Made by a program: the position numbers and the translations under genes. The notes beneath the pieces are model-generated. The model was not told the origin of the DNA, ran no database searches, and saw only the letters and a list, made by a program, of their open reading frames with translations. 21,682 bases of DNA from RGIG5579 sp045531235. GTDB taxonomy: Bacteria; Bacillota; Clostridia; Oscillospirales; SIG627. Positions within the stretch are counted from its first letter, which is position 1, and each line of letters begins with the position of its first letter. The stretch lies in the NCBI GenBank assembly GCA_045531235.1, contig JAZSDQ010000112.1, positions 1-21,682 of the forward strand. Reading direction: 5' to 3'. Positions 1-6,390 of the stretch are shown here, piece after piece.

Positions 1-16
1 TTATAAAAATAATCCA

Positions 17-46
17 TGCCTTTCGCACTATAAGGTGCGAAAGGCA
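17..46. other. Perfect 12-bp hairpin upstream of dnaJ
   Basis: TGCCTTTCGCAC (17-28) and its exact complement GTGCGAAAGGCA (35-46) enclose a 6-base loop. On the + strand no T-run follows the stem. On the - strand the stem is followed by ATTATTTTTATAA, so it could end a minus-strand transcript. As dnaK usually precedes dnaJ in Clostridia, it may instead be a processing or stability hairpin between dnaK and dnaJ. The left neighbour is outside the window, so this cannot be settled. Confidence 0.6.
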
Positions 47-78
47 ATGCGATTTTAAGAATTTGGAGTGTATTCCTT

Positions 79-1224
79 TTGAGCGAAAACAAAAGAGATT
101 TTTACGAAGTACTCGGGCTGAGTAAAGGCGCAAGCGAAAGCGATATCAAAAAAGCATACCGCAAGCTTGCCAAGGAATACCACCCCGATAAAAATCCCGG
201 TGATAAAGAAGCGGAAGCTAAGTTTAAGGAAGTCAACGAAGCCTATTCCATTCTCTCCGACGGGGAAAAGAAAAGCCGCTACGACCAGTTCGGTCATGCA
301 GGGGTGGATCCCAATTACGGAGCAGGACAAGGAGGCTTTGGCGGTTTCGGCGGATTCGGCGGTATGGATTTTGATATGGGAGATATTTTCTCCAGCTTCT
401 TCGGCGGCGGCGCTTCCACCTCTCGCAGAAACGGCCCCGTAGACGGAGACGATGTCCTCACCCGCATTGTCATTTCCTTTGAAGAAGCGGCGTTCGGCTG
501 TCAGAAGACCATTGAATTCCCCCGTACGGAAACCTGTTCCAAATGTTCCGGCTCGGGAGCAGAACCGGGCACGCAACCGGAAACCTGTTCCAAGTGCCAC
601 GGCACGGGACAGATCCGCTTCCAACAGCGTACCATGCTGGGTATGATGCAAAGCACCCGTCCCTGTGACGTGTGCGGTGGCACGGGCAAGATCATCAAGG
701 AGCCTTGCAAGAACTGCCGGGGAACCGGCACAGAGCGAAAGAGAAAGAAATTCGACGCCACCATTCCCGCAGGTATCAATGAAGGGGAAAGAATCCTTCT
801 GAGAAACCAAGGTAATGCAGGCAAGCGCGGCGGTATGAACGGCGACCTCATTGTTGAGATCAATATCCGTCCTCACCCCGTCTTTGAACGCCACGGCAGC
901 GATATTTACTGCGAAGTACCCATTTCCTTTGCAGAAGCGACTCTTGGCGCAGAAATTACCATTCCCACCCTGGAAGGCAAAGAAAGTTTTAAGATTCCCG
1001 AAGGCACCCAAACGGGAACTCAGTTCTCCCTTAAGGGCAAGGGTATTCCCATCATTCGTACCAATCGCCGCGGAAATCTGTATTTCACCGTGCAGGTAGA
1101 GATCCCCACCGATCTTTCCAAGCACCAGAAAGAATTGCTTCGTCAGTTTGACAACAGCTGCAACAGCACCAATATGGCAAAAAAGGAAAGCTTCGGCGAA
1201 AAGATCCGCAATTTGTTTAAATAA
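79..1224 (+). CDS. dnaJ: Chaperone protein DnaJ (Hsp40)
   Basis: Co-chaperone that delivers unfolded proteins to DnaK and stimulates its ATPase in the cytoplasm. The 381-residue product has the full type-I DnaJ architecture: a J domain (about residues 6-70) with the HPD triad at 35-37, a Gly/Phe-rich linker (about 81-112), and a zinc-binding domain with four CxxCxGxG repeats (Cys pairs 153/156, 170/173, 196/199, 210/213). A C-terminal substrate-binding beta domain and dimerisation tail follow. Length is normal for the family. The start is a TTG, with GGAG at 65-68 ten bases upstream; the frame begins only just before the J domain, so no better start exists. No heat-shock CIRCE operator is visible in the 78 bases upstream, so transcription probably comes from an upstream gene such as dnaK (inference). 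It ends three bases before a two-way terminator. Confidence 0.97.
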   Translation: MSENKRDFYEVLGLSKGASESDIKKAYRKLAKEYHPDKNPGDKEAEAKFKEVNEAYSILSDGEKKSRYDQFGHAGVDPNYGAGQGGFGGFGGFGGMDFDMGDIFSSFFGGGASTSRRNGPVDGDDVLTRIVISFEEAAFGCQKTIEFPRTETCSKCSGSGAEPGTQPETCSKCHGTGQIRFQQRTMLGMMQSTRPCDVCGGTGKIIKEPCKNCRGTGTERKRKKFDATIPAGINEGERILLRNQGNAGKRGGMNGDLIVEINIRPHPVFERHGSDIYCEVPISFAEATLGAEITIPTLEGKESFKIPEGTQTGTQFSLKGKGIPIIRTNRRGNLYFTVQVEIPTDLSKHQKELLRQFDNSCNSTNMAKKESFGEKIRNLFK

Positions 1225-1226
1225 AC

Positions 1227-1258
1227 AAAAAAGATGTGCAAAAATGCACATCTTTTTT
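1227..1258. terminator. Bidirectional terminator between dnaJ and dus
   Basis: AAAAAAGATGTGCA (1227-1240), an AAAA loop and TGCACATCTTTTTT (1245-1258) form a 14-bp symmetrical stem with an A-tract on one side and a T-tract on the other, so it can end transcripts from both strands. The dus stop codon (1257-1259 read on the - strand) overlaps its edge. Confidence 0.9.
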
Positions 1259-2195
1259 ATGCTTCTGGCAATTCTTTCAATAAAGTAAGATAATCCTCAA
1301 AACTTTCCGCAGCGCTCGCCCGATTCCGAAGGGTCGCCGCCCCGCGGAAGCCTTTCAGATAATGGGAAAAATGCATGCGCATTTCCTTGGCAGCAACCTG
1401 CGGCTTATAGCGAAATGCAAGTTCCAGATGGTAGCGCATTCCCTCTTTCCGATCTATCCGGGGCTTCTCTTTCCCCTCAAGCGCGGCGCGGATCTCGGAA
1501 AAGACCCAAGGCGCGCCGATGGCGCCCCTTCCGATCATCAGCCCGTCGCATTTTGTTTCGTCCAGCATTCTCAGGGCGCTTTCTCCGTCTTTTACGTCAC
1601 CGTTGGCGATTACGGGGATACTCACCGCCTTTTTTACAGCAGCAATAACCTCCCTTTTCACGGTACCGTCACGGTACAAGTCTTCTCTGGTTCTCCCGTG
1701 AACGGCAATGCGCTTCGCCCCTGCCTTTTCACACAAAACGGCAATTTCAGGAGCATTGATCTCGTTCTGATTCCAACCTGCGCGGATCTTCACGGATACG
1801 GGAAGACGGCTTGCCTCCACCACGGCTTTGGTAATATCAAAAATCTTTTGGGGCGTGCGCATCAAAGCAGAACCGTCACCGTTTCCTGCAATTTTCGGAA
1901 CGGGACAGCCGAAATTCAAGTCGATCCAGTCAATCTTTTCTTTTTTACCAAGCTTTGCCGCCGCCTCCGCCATGATCTCCGGATCACTACCGAAGATCTG
2001 CAGACTCATAGGCCGTTCAATTTCCCCCACTTCAGCAAGGAGTGCGGTTTTCTTATCACCGAAATGAACGGCTTTGGCAGAAATCATTTCCGTATAAAAC
2101 CCGTCTACGCCAAACAGCGCACAGGTCTCACGAAACGCCCGATCCCCCGCCCCTGCCATAGGCGCAAGGAAGAGCTCCGTACTGATATTTTTCAT
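1257..2195 (-). CDS. dus: tRNA-dihydrouridine synthase (Dus family)
   Basis: FMN-dependent enzyme that reduces uridines to dihydrouridine in the D-loop of tRNA. Visible marks of the family, numbered from the chosen start: the N-terminal APMAGAGDRAFRE segment (11-23), LQIFG (65-69), NFGCPVPK with the catalytic Cys97, SVKIRAGW (134-141), the HGRTR phosphate/FMN segment (166-170), VIANGD (195-200) and IGRGAIGAPW (221-230). At 312 residues it has the usual length. The open frame extends 27 codons further upstream, but that stretch has no ribosome binding site and overlaps the promoter and the neighbouring terminator. I chose the ATG at 2195, which lies seven bases after a strong -10 box and would give a nearly leaderless mRNA. 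Which of the bacterial Dus subclasses it belongs to cannot be told by eye. Confidence 0.93.
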   Translation of the reverse strand: MKNISTELFLAPMAGAGDRAFRETCALFGVDGFYTEMISAKAVHFGDKKTALLAEVGEIERPMSLQIFGSDPEIMAEAAAKLGKKEKIDWIDLNFGCPVPKIAGNGDGSALMRTPQKIFDITKAVVEASRLPVSVKIRAGWNQNEINAPEIAVLCEKAGAKRIAVHGRTREDLYRDGTVKREVIAAVKKAVSIPVIANGDVKDGESALRMLDETKCDGLMIGRGAIGAPWVFSEIRAALEGKEKPRIDRKEGMRYHLELAFRYKPQVAAKEMRMHFSHYLKGFRGAATLRNRASAAESFEDYLTLLKELPEA

Positions 2196-2202
2196 AGTCA
2201 GC

Positions 2203-2231
2203 ATTGTACCACAAAAGCCACCTCTTGTAAA
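2203..2231 (-). promoter_or_regulatory. Promoter of dus
   Basis: On the - strand TTTACA (2226-2231), a 17-base spacer and TACAAT (2203-2208) match the sigma-A consensus. Transcription would start about 7 bases later, at or next to the first base of the dus ATG (2195), leaving no room for a ribosome binding site. Confidence 0.75.
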
Positions 2232-2240
2232 GAAAGGCGC

Positions 2241-2273
2241 AAAAAAAGACCGCAACCTTGGGGTGCGGTCTTT
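2241..2273 (-). terminator. Terminator of the SGNH lipoprotein gene
   Basis: Read on the - strand, AAAGACCGCA (2264-2273), a 9-base loop and TGCGGTCTTT (2245-2254) followed by more T (to 2241) form a typical Rho-independent terminator ten bases after the lipoprotein stop codon. It lies upstream of the dus promoter and insulates dus. Confidence 0.9.
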
Positions 2274-2282
2274 CATATTTTC

Positions 2283-3461
2283 TTATTTATCAAGAAGTTG
2301 TTCCAGGAAAGGTACCAGAAGATCGGCAGTCGCCTGATGCTCTGCTGCGCTGGGGAAACGAACGGAGGTCTTGGAACCGCTTCCGCTGTTGCCGTAGGCT
2401 GCCTCAAAGGCATACACGTTTGCCTTTTCGCCACCCATTCTCTGTGCAATACCGCGGATCTCGCCTGCGCGGAGGGTGTGAGAATAGGTGTTGTAAAGCC
2501 AGATCACGGGAACGTCCTGGCCGTAGAGCGCACGGATCTTATTGATCAAAGCTTCGCCCTGAAGGATAAATTCCCCTGCGATCAAGTCACCTGCGCGGTC
2601 ATCCATACCAAGGTGAATAATGATAGCGTTGGGAACACGGTCAGGCTCATAGAGATTGTTCAGATCCTTGTAGCCCTGCTCGTTGAAGAACAGTTCGTTC
2701 ATAGCGAAAGGTCCGGACTGACCGAGAATACCGATTTCGCTGCGGGCAACAATGCTGTAGTCAGCATTCATCTTGTTTGCTACGAGATAAGGAAGCGCGG
2801 AAGTAGCGCTGGTCTCAGCATTGATATTCTTGGATTCTGCTTCGTTACCCAAAGCACCGAAGCCTACCATATAACCATCACCGATGAATTCAAGGAGCAT
2901 CTCCTTGTCTTTCGTGTTGGTCTTCTCCACCGTTCCTGCAAATTCAAAAGAGGTCACACTGGTGTAGTTGTTACGAAGGTTACCGATCTGGCTGTCCTTG
3001 ATCACGCGGATGGTATGCTCACCTGCAGGAATTCCTTTTGCAACAAGGCGCTTGGTAACGCCCTTGGGAATTTCCACGGAAGAGCCCCAACGCTCGCCGT
3101 CTACAAACACAGTCCAGAAAGAAGCGTAGCTTGCCTTCATACCAAGACGAAGATCGGTGCCGCCTTCTTTCACGTTGATCTTCATTTCAAAGCCGGAAGC
3201 AGACCACTCGGTCAAAAGCTCCCCCTTGTTATTAAACTTGGTTCTGTCGCCAAGAAGCTTTATATCCTTCTTCAGCTCCTTCATATCGAAGTACTCCAAA
3301 GGCATTGCGCTTTCTTCGGTTGCAGGCTCTTTCTCTTCTGTATCCAGAGTCATAATTTCCACCGTAGTGGTTGTTTGCTCTTCGGAGTCGCCGCAGGATA
3401 CCATGGAAAGAACCATAGAAAATACCAGCAGTACCGCCAAAAAGATCTTGTACTGTTTCAT
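2283..3461 (-). CDS. SGNH-fold (CE2-like) lipoprotein, catalytic residues substituted
   Basis: Predicted surface lipoprotein of 392 residues. The N-terminus has a lysine, a hydrophobic stretch and a lipobox ending in MVSC with Cys23 as lipid anchor, then an acidic Thr/Glu-rich linker (about 24-55). A beta-rich segment (about 85-180) resembles the jelly-roll N-domain of CE2 carbohydrate esterases, followed by an SGNH/GDSL-like domain (about 190-392). By eye its blocks align with CE2 esterases (EFIGD, ADYSIVARS-IG, HLGMDD, FPSAAEHQ), but the active-site residues differ: the nucleophile motif GDS reads GDG (Gly196), the block III Asn is Asp288 (LGMDD), and the block V His-Pro reads Phe-Pro (369-370). 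The family fold is fairly clear; esterase activity is doubtful, and it may bind glycans instead (inference). The start at 3461 has AAAGGAG eight bases upstream; the 12 codons before it are rejected. It is monocistronic, with its own promoter and terminator. Confidence 0.82.
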   Translation of the reverse strand: MKQYKIFLAVLLVFSMVLSMVSCGDSEEQTTTTVEIMTLDTEEKEPATEESAMPLEYFDMKELKKDIKLLGDRTKFNNKGELLTEWSASGFEMKINVKEGGTDLRLGMKASYASFWTVFVDGERWGSSVEIPKGVTKRLVAKGIPAGEHTIRVIKDSQIGNLRNNYTSVTSFEFAGTVEKTNTKDKEMLLEFIGDGYMVGFGALGNEAESKNINAETSATSALPYLVANKMNADYSIVARSEIGILGQSGPFAMNELFFNEQGYKDLNNLYEPDRVPNAIIIHLGMDDRAGDLIAGEFILQGEALINKIRALYGQDVPVIWLYNTYSHTLRAGEIRGIAQRMGGEKANVYAFEAAYGNSGSGSKTSVRFPSAAEHQATADLLVPFLEQLLDK

Positions 3462-3480
3462 GGAATGATCTCCTTTCAAA

Positions 3481-3515
3481 TATACGGAAAGCTTCAAACG
3501 GCTCTACCCCGTATA
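3481..3515 (-). other. Hairpin in the 5' UTR of the SGNH lipoprotein gene
   Basis: TATACGG and CCGTATA (7 bp) enclose a second helix AGAGC/GCTTT with an 8-base loop and a 3-base bulge. In the transcript the hairpin would begin about 7 bases after the predicted start and end about 4 bases before the Shine-Dalgarno sequence (3470-3476). It could stabilise the mRNA or affect ribosome access (inference). Confidence 0.55.
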
Positions 3516-3528
3516 ATATGTTCATTCT

Positions 3529-3558
3529 ATTCTATCACATCTTTTATGGTTCTGTAAA
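3529..3558 (-). promoter_or_regulatory. Promoter of the SGNH lipoprotein gene
   Basis: On the - strand TTTACA (3553-3558), an 18-base spacer and TAGAAT (3529-3534) fit sigma-A. The start site would be near 3522, giving a leader of about 60 bases. Confidence 0.6.
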
Positions 3559-3693
3559 GGGGAAAAATTTTATTTTTGCACAAAAAAATTCAGCAAAATT
3601 CCCAAACTTAATGAAAAAAGCTCTTTCCCCTAAAGCAAAAGGCGGGAACACGCAAGAAAAAAAAGCATAAGATAATCGTGGGGGATGAAAAAA

Positions 3694-3710
3694 TGCCGCC
3701 CCGTGCGGCA
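3694..3710 (+). other. Short GC hairpin just before the DUF3343 gene
   Basis: TGCCGC, loop CCCGT, GCGGCA (6-bp stem) ends six bases before the AAGGAG Shine-Dalgarno (3717-3722). It stands out in the AT-rich 169-base intergenic stretch 3559-3727. That stretch shows no convincing promoter; the best is GGAACA (3645-3650), 17 bases, TAAGAT (3668-3673), with a poor -35 box. Any regulatory role of the hairpin is a guess. Confidence 0.4.
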
Positions 3711-3727
3711 CGGAACAAGGAGTCTAT

Positions 3728-3928
3728 ATGGAAACCTTTATCATTCATTCACCGTCCGTCACCTATGCCCAAAAAGGGCAAAAGGCATTGGATAATTACG
3801 GGATCCGCGCAAGGCTGACCAGGATCGGAGCCCACGGCTGTGCCTACGGACTTGAAATAAATTCTTCCGACAAAAGTCGGGCTCTTGGCATTCTGGAGGA
3901 AAACGGCATCCTCTTTACCCTCAGATGA
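3728..3928 (+). CDS. DUF3343 protein, putative Se/S carrier-like
   Basis: A 66-residue protein that matches by pattern the DUF3343 family, small TusA-like proteins described as putative sulfur or selenium carriers. Visible features are an N-terminal beta strand (FIIHSPSVTYA), a helix with QKGQKALDNYGI, a strand with RARLTRI, and the family signature GCAYGLEI containing the only cysteine (Cys38), the likely chalcogen carrier site. A clear AAGGAG lies five bases before the start. Its TGA overlaps the ATG of the cysteine desulfurase gene (ATGA), so the two are translated as a coupled pair. The partner could load sulfur or selenium on Cys38 (inference). The biochemical function of the family is not established. 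Confidence 0.8.
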   Translation: METFIIHSPSVTYAQKGQKALDNYGIRARLTRIGAHGCAYGLEINSSDKSRALGILEENGILFTLR

Positions 3929-5058
3929 TCTATCTTGATAACGCCGCCACAAGCTTTCCCAAGCCGTCCTCGGTGCTGAAAGCCGCCCGCGACGCCATCA
4001 ACACCCCTTTGGGGAATCCCGGCAGAAGCGGCCACCCTCTCAGCCTGAAAAGTATGGATATCGTCTACAAGGCAAGGGAAAGCATCGCCCGGCTGCTGGG
4101 CACGGAAAAGCCGGAGAATATCGTTTTCACAGGGGGCGCTACCGCCGCCTTGAATATGGCGATCCTGGGTACCGTTTCCGCCTTACGAAGCAGAGTTTCC
4201 AAGCCACTTGTCGTAACCGGCGTTTTTGAACACAATTCCGTTTTACGTCCGCTTTTTCTTCTGGAGGATCACGGGCTGATCCGCCTGAAGATCCTTTCTC
4301 CGATGAAAAGCGGTTCTCTCCCCTTGGGAGAACTTTTATCACCGCCGCCCGAGATCTTGATCCTCACTTGCCGAAGCAACGTAACCGGCCGCAGTTTTCC
4401 ACTCAAAGAATTAAGCGCCGCAGTCAAACGCTACGGAACCACAGTGATTTCGGATGCCGCCCAAGCCTTGGGTGACGGTGATTTCACCTTTTCCTCTACA
4501 GGAGCGGATATCCTCTGCGGTGCAGGTCACAAAGGACTGATGGGCATCATGGGCGCAGGCTTTCTCGCCGTATCCGAAAACGCGCCCATCTTGCCTGAAC
4601 CTATCTTTTCGGGAGGAAGCGGCGTGGATTCCTTTCACCCTTTTATGCCCCTTCTTCTCCCCGAACGCTTGGAAGCAGGCACCCTTCCCGTTCCCGCCAT
4701 TGCCGCCTTGGCAGCCGGCGCGGAATTTGTTCTCGCCCACAAAAAAGAGATCCATCAACAAAAAATGCAAAACAAAAAACGCCTTGCGGAAGGCATTCTT
4801 TCTCTGAAAAATTATATGGTTTACGAGCCGGAATTTGAAAGCGGCCCTCTTCTCATCAATCATCGGACACGATCCCCCGAGGAAGTGTCGCAGCGCCTTG
4901 CGGAACACGATGTTTTCGTCAGGCAAGGCTTCCACTGCGCTCCCCTTGCCCACCGATTCTTGGGAACGGAAGACCGCGGCGCCGTCCGCCTTTCCCCCGG
5001 CCCGTTTCATGGGCCAAAGGAAATGGATCGGGTCATCGGGATCCTATCGGGCATATAA
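3925..5058 (+). CDS. Cysteine desulfurase family protein (EF2568/TIGR01977 type)
   Basis: PLP enzyme of aminotransferase class V that takes sulfur (or selenium) from cysteine (or selenocysteine) as an enzyme-bound persulfide. Of 377 residues, the start IYLDNAATSFPKP and NPGRSGH (31-37) are typical of the EF2568-like branch rather than IscS or NifS. Visible sites are His103 in FEHNS, Asp177 in ISDAAQ (pairs with the PLP ring nitrogen), the Schiff-base Lys203 in AGHKGLMG, and the catalytic Cys338 in GFHCAPLAH. Members of this branch often sit near selenium genes such as selD or with DUF3343 proteins; here only the DUF3343 partner is present, overlapping by four bases. No scaffold gene (iscU/sufU) is nearby, which argues against a dedicated Fe-S assembly role. 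The stop codon TAA (5056-5058) runs into the terminator. Confidence 0.92.
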   Translation: MIYLDNAATSFPKPSSVLKAARDAINTPLGNPGRSGHPLSLKSMDIVYKARESIARLLGTEKPENIVFTGGATAALNMAILGTVSALRSRVSKPLVVTGVFEHNSVLRPLFLLEDHGLIRLKILSPMKSGSLPLGELLSPPPEILILTCRSNVTGRSFPLKELSAAVKRYGTTVISDAAQALGDGDFTFSSTGADILCGAGHKGLMGIMGAGFLAVSENAPILPEPIFSGGSGVDSFHPFMPLLLPERLEAGTLPVPAIAALAAGAEFVLAHKKEIHQQKMQNKKRLAEGILSLKNYMVYEPEFESGPLLINHRTRSPEEVSQRLAEHDVFVRQGFHCAPLAHRFLGTEDRGAVRLSPGPFHGPKEMDRVIGILSGI

Positions 5059-5089
5059 AAAAGCTTTTGCAGTTGCAAAAGCTTTTTTT
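5057..5089. terminator. Bidirectional terminator between cysteine desulfurase and lipid kinase genes
   Basis: AAAAAAGCTTTTGCA (5057-5071), a very short loop and TGCAAAAGCTTTTTTT (5074-5089) form a near-perfect symmetrical hairpin. Stop codons of both flanking genes (5056-5058 on +, 5088-5090 on -) overlap its ends, so the whole intergenic region is the terminator. Confidence 0.9.
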
Positions 5090-5975
5090 ACGGTCTGAAT
5101 ATTTTCAATTTTTTGTGAAGGGTGCGTACTCTTGCCTTTTCGTGCTTTCCCGCATATTCCCCGTCTACACACCAGGGGATCTCTTCCGCAGAGGAAAAAG
5201 AAACGTTTTTTCCCTTGAGAAACAGAAACGACTTGGCGGAAAAATCCATGGCAATAAGATCCTGGCTGAGTTTTGCAAGCTCCGCAGGGGTCTTCGGCTC
5301 TTTTACGAGAAGCACTTCGTGGTAGCCGTCGGTAAGATCCACATCGCTCTTTTTCAATTTCAGAACACCGCCCATGGAGTAGGTGTTCGCGGCCGCGCCG
5401 AAGAGGTAATCCCCCTCGTATTTTGCGCCGTCACAATCAATTTTTACGTGGTAGGAACGAAGATCCTTTAATTTAGCAATGCCTTCCAGAAGATAGGCAA
5501 GATGACCCAAGGCATTTTTTAGTTTCTGATCCGTAGAATAGGAAACCTCAGTGAACGCACCGAAAGATGCAACGTAAGTAAAGCAGCGATCGGTGCCGAA
5601 CAAACCGAAGTCCATTTCCTTCGCCTCGCCCTCGCAAACAAGCTTTGCCGCATCTATCAGGTTTTTTGGGATCCCCGTGCTTTCTGCAAAATCATTGGTG
5701 GTGCCGCAAGGAAGGTAGCCCAAAGCGCCGCCGAAAGAGCATTTCAAAGCGCCCTCTACCACTTCGCTGAGGGTACCGTCACCGCCGCAAGCTACGACAA
5801 TGTCATATTCTTTGCCATTTCGAGCCACATGCCCTGCCGCATCCCCGGCAAATCGGGTGATATAAACCGTTACGGAAAAATCAGCATCGGAAAGGATCTT
5901 CAGAATATCCAGAAGATGGGCTTTGGCTTTCATTTTTCCCGAAATGGGATTCACAATAAGAAGCAGTTTTTTCAT
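5088..5975 (-). CDS. Diacylglycerol/lipid kinase family protein (DgkB/YegS-like)
   Basis: Membrane-associated soluble lipid kinase that phosphorylates diacylglycerol or a related lipid with ATP; in Gram-positives the DgkB-type enzyme returns diacylglycerol from lipoteichoic acid synthesis to the phosphatidate pool. The 295 residues show the DAGK catalytic fold: IVNPISG (7-13), the nucleotide-binding GGDGT (64-68), PCGTTNDFA (89-97), DVDLTDGYHEVLLV (211-224) with the Asp-Gly typical of the family, and VDGEYAG (270-276) near the C-terminus. The start ATG at 5975 is preceded by AAAGG seven bases upstream; the open frame runs 21 codons further but over a terminator hairpin. It lies 62 bases after the HPr-like gene with only that terminator between and no own promoter seen, so it is probably expressed by read-through. 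The lipid substrate cannot be told from sequence. Confidence 0.9.
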   Translation of the reverse strand: MKKLLLIVNPISGKMKAKAHLLDILKILSDADFSVTVYITRFAGDAAGHVARNGKEYDIVVACGGDGTLSEVVEGALKCSFGGALGYLPCGTTNDFAESTGIPKNLIDAAKLVCEGEAKEMDFGLFGTDRCFTYVASFGAFTEVSYSTDQKLKNALGHLAYLLEGIAKLKDLRSYHVKIDCDGAKYEGDYLFGAAANTYSMGGVLKLKKSDVDLTDGYHEVLLVKEPKTPAELAKLSQDLIAMDFSAKSFLFLKGKNVSFSSAEEIPWCVDGEYAGKHEKARVRTLHKKLKIFRP

Positions 5976-6005
5976 CGAAAAACCTTTCGTTTCCTCCAAA
6001 GGGAG

Positions 6006-6031
6006 TAAAAAGCGGGCGTTTTCGCCCGCTT
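6006..6031 (-). terminator. Terminator after the HPr-like gene
   Basis: On the - strand AAGCGGGCG (6023-6031), AAAA loop, CGCCCGCTT (6010-6018) and further T to 6006. A strong 9-bp GC-rich stem seven bases after the HPr-like stop codon and upstream of the lipid kinase gene, so it may partly attenuate the kinase. Confidence 0.85.
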
Positions 6032-6037
6032 GACCCA

Positions 6038-6268
6038 TTACTTTACAAGAAATTTTTCAACTTTCTTTTCAAAATCATCACATTCATCGGCGTGGACCGT
6101 CATCCGAATGGGATTCATCAGATCCAAAGAGAAAATACCCATAATGGATTTGGCATCTACAATGTATCTGCCGCTGGCGAGGTCAACGTCAAATTCACAA
6201 GCAGTCACAGCATTGACAAAATTGCGGACGTCTTCAATGGTGGAAAGACGGATATCGTATACTTTCAT
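6038..6268 (-). CDS. HPr-like protein lacking the active-site histidine
   Basis: A 76-residue protein related to HPr, the phosphocarrier of the sugar phosphotransferase system. The central block DAKSIMGIFSLDL (38-50) closely matches the HPr regulatory-serine segment, and Ser41 aligns with Ser46, the HPr kinase target. The N-terminal segment where HPr has GIHARP (His15) reads TIEDVRN; the aligned position is Glu12, so PTS phosphotransfer through His15 is impossible. This is the layout of Crh-like proteins (B. subtilis Crh has Gln at 15 and keeps Ser46), which act only in carbon catabolite control; similar His-less HPr proteins are common in Clostridia. The start at 6268 has AAGGAGG eight bases upstream. 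It has its own strong promoter and terminator; the lipid kinase gene follows. Confidence 0.85.
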   Translation of the reverse strand: MKVYDIRLSTIEDVRNFVNAVTACEFDVDLASGRYIVDAKSIMGIFSLDLMNPIRMTVHADECDDFEKKVEKFLVK

Positions 6269-6312
6269 AATTAAGCCTCCTTCGCTTATTGGGAGCATCT
6301 CCCTTTGCTTAT

Positions 6313-6341
6313 ATTATAGACATCTTCCCGCCATTCGTCAA
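6313..6341 (-). promoter_or_regulatory. Promoter of the HPr-like gene
   Basis: On the - strand TTGACG (6336-6341), a 17-base spacer and TATAAT (6313-6318): a near-consensus sigma-A promoter. A small inverted repeat GGGAG-CAT-CTCCC (6291-6303) lies at the predicted 5' end of the transcript. Confidence 0.9.
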
Positions 6342-6390
6342 GAAAAGAGATAAAAAATCCCGAAAAAAACGAAAAAAAGCAAAAACGACC

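Noticed and set aside
320..365. GGCGG-rich repeats in dnaJ as a DNA repeat element
   Set aside because: They encode the Gly/Phe-rich linker that all type-I DnaJ proteins have.
55..1251. A 398-codon open frame opposite dnaJ
   Set aside because: Mirror of dnaJ codon bias; it runs through the terminator hairpin and shows no family features.
2196..2276. Longer dus protein starting at 2276
   Set aside because: The extra 27 codons include the terminator of the neighbouring gene and the dus promoter, and have no RBS or family similarity.
1362..3557. A 731-codon open frame on the + strand opposite dus and the SGNH lipoprotein gene
   Set aside because: It crosses two real genes with clear motifs plus their promoter and terminator, has no RBS and no recognisable domain. 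It results from the rarity of TTA, CTA and TCA codons in the sense genes.
3693..3731. A short frame starting ATGCCGCCC inside the hairpin before the DUF3343 gene, as a leader peptide
   Set aside because: No RBS, it overlaps the real start in another frame, and nothing marks it as an attenuator peptide.
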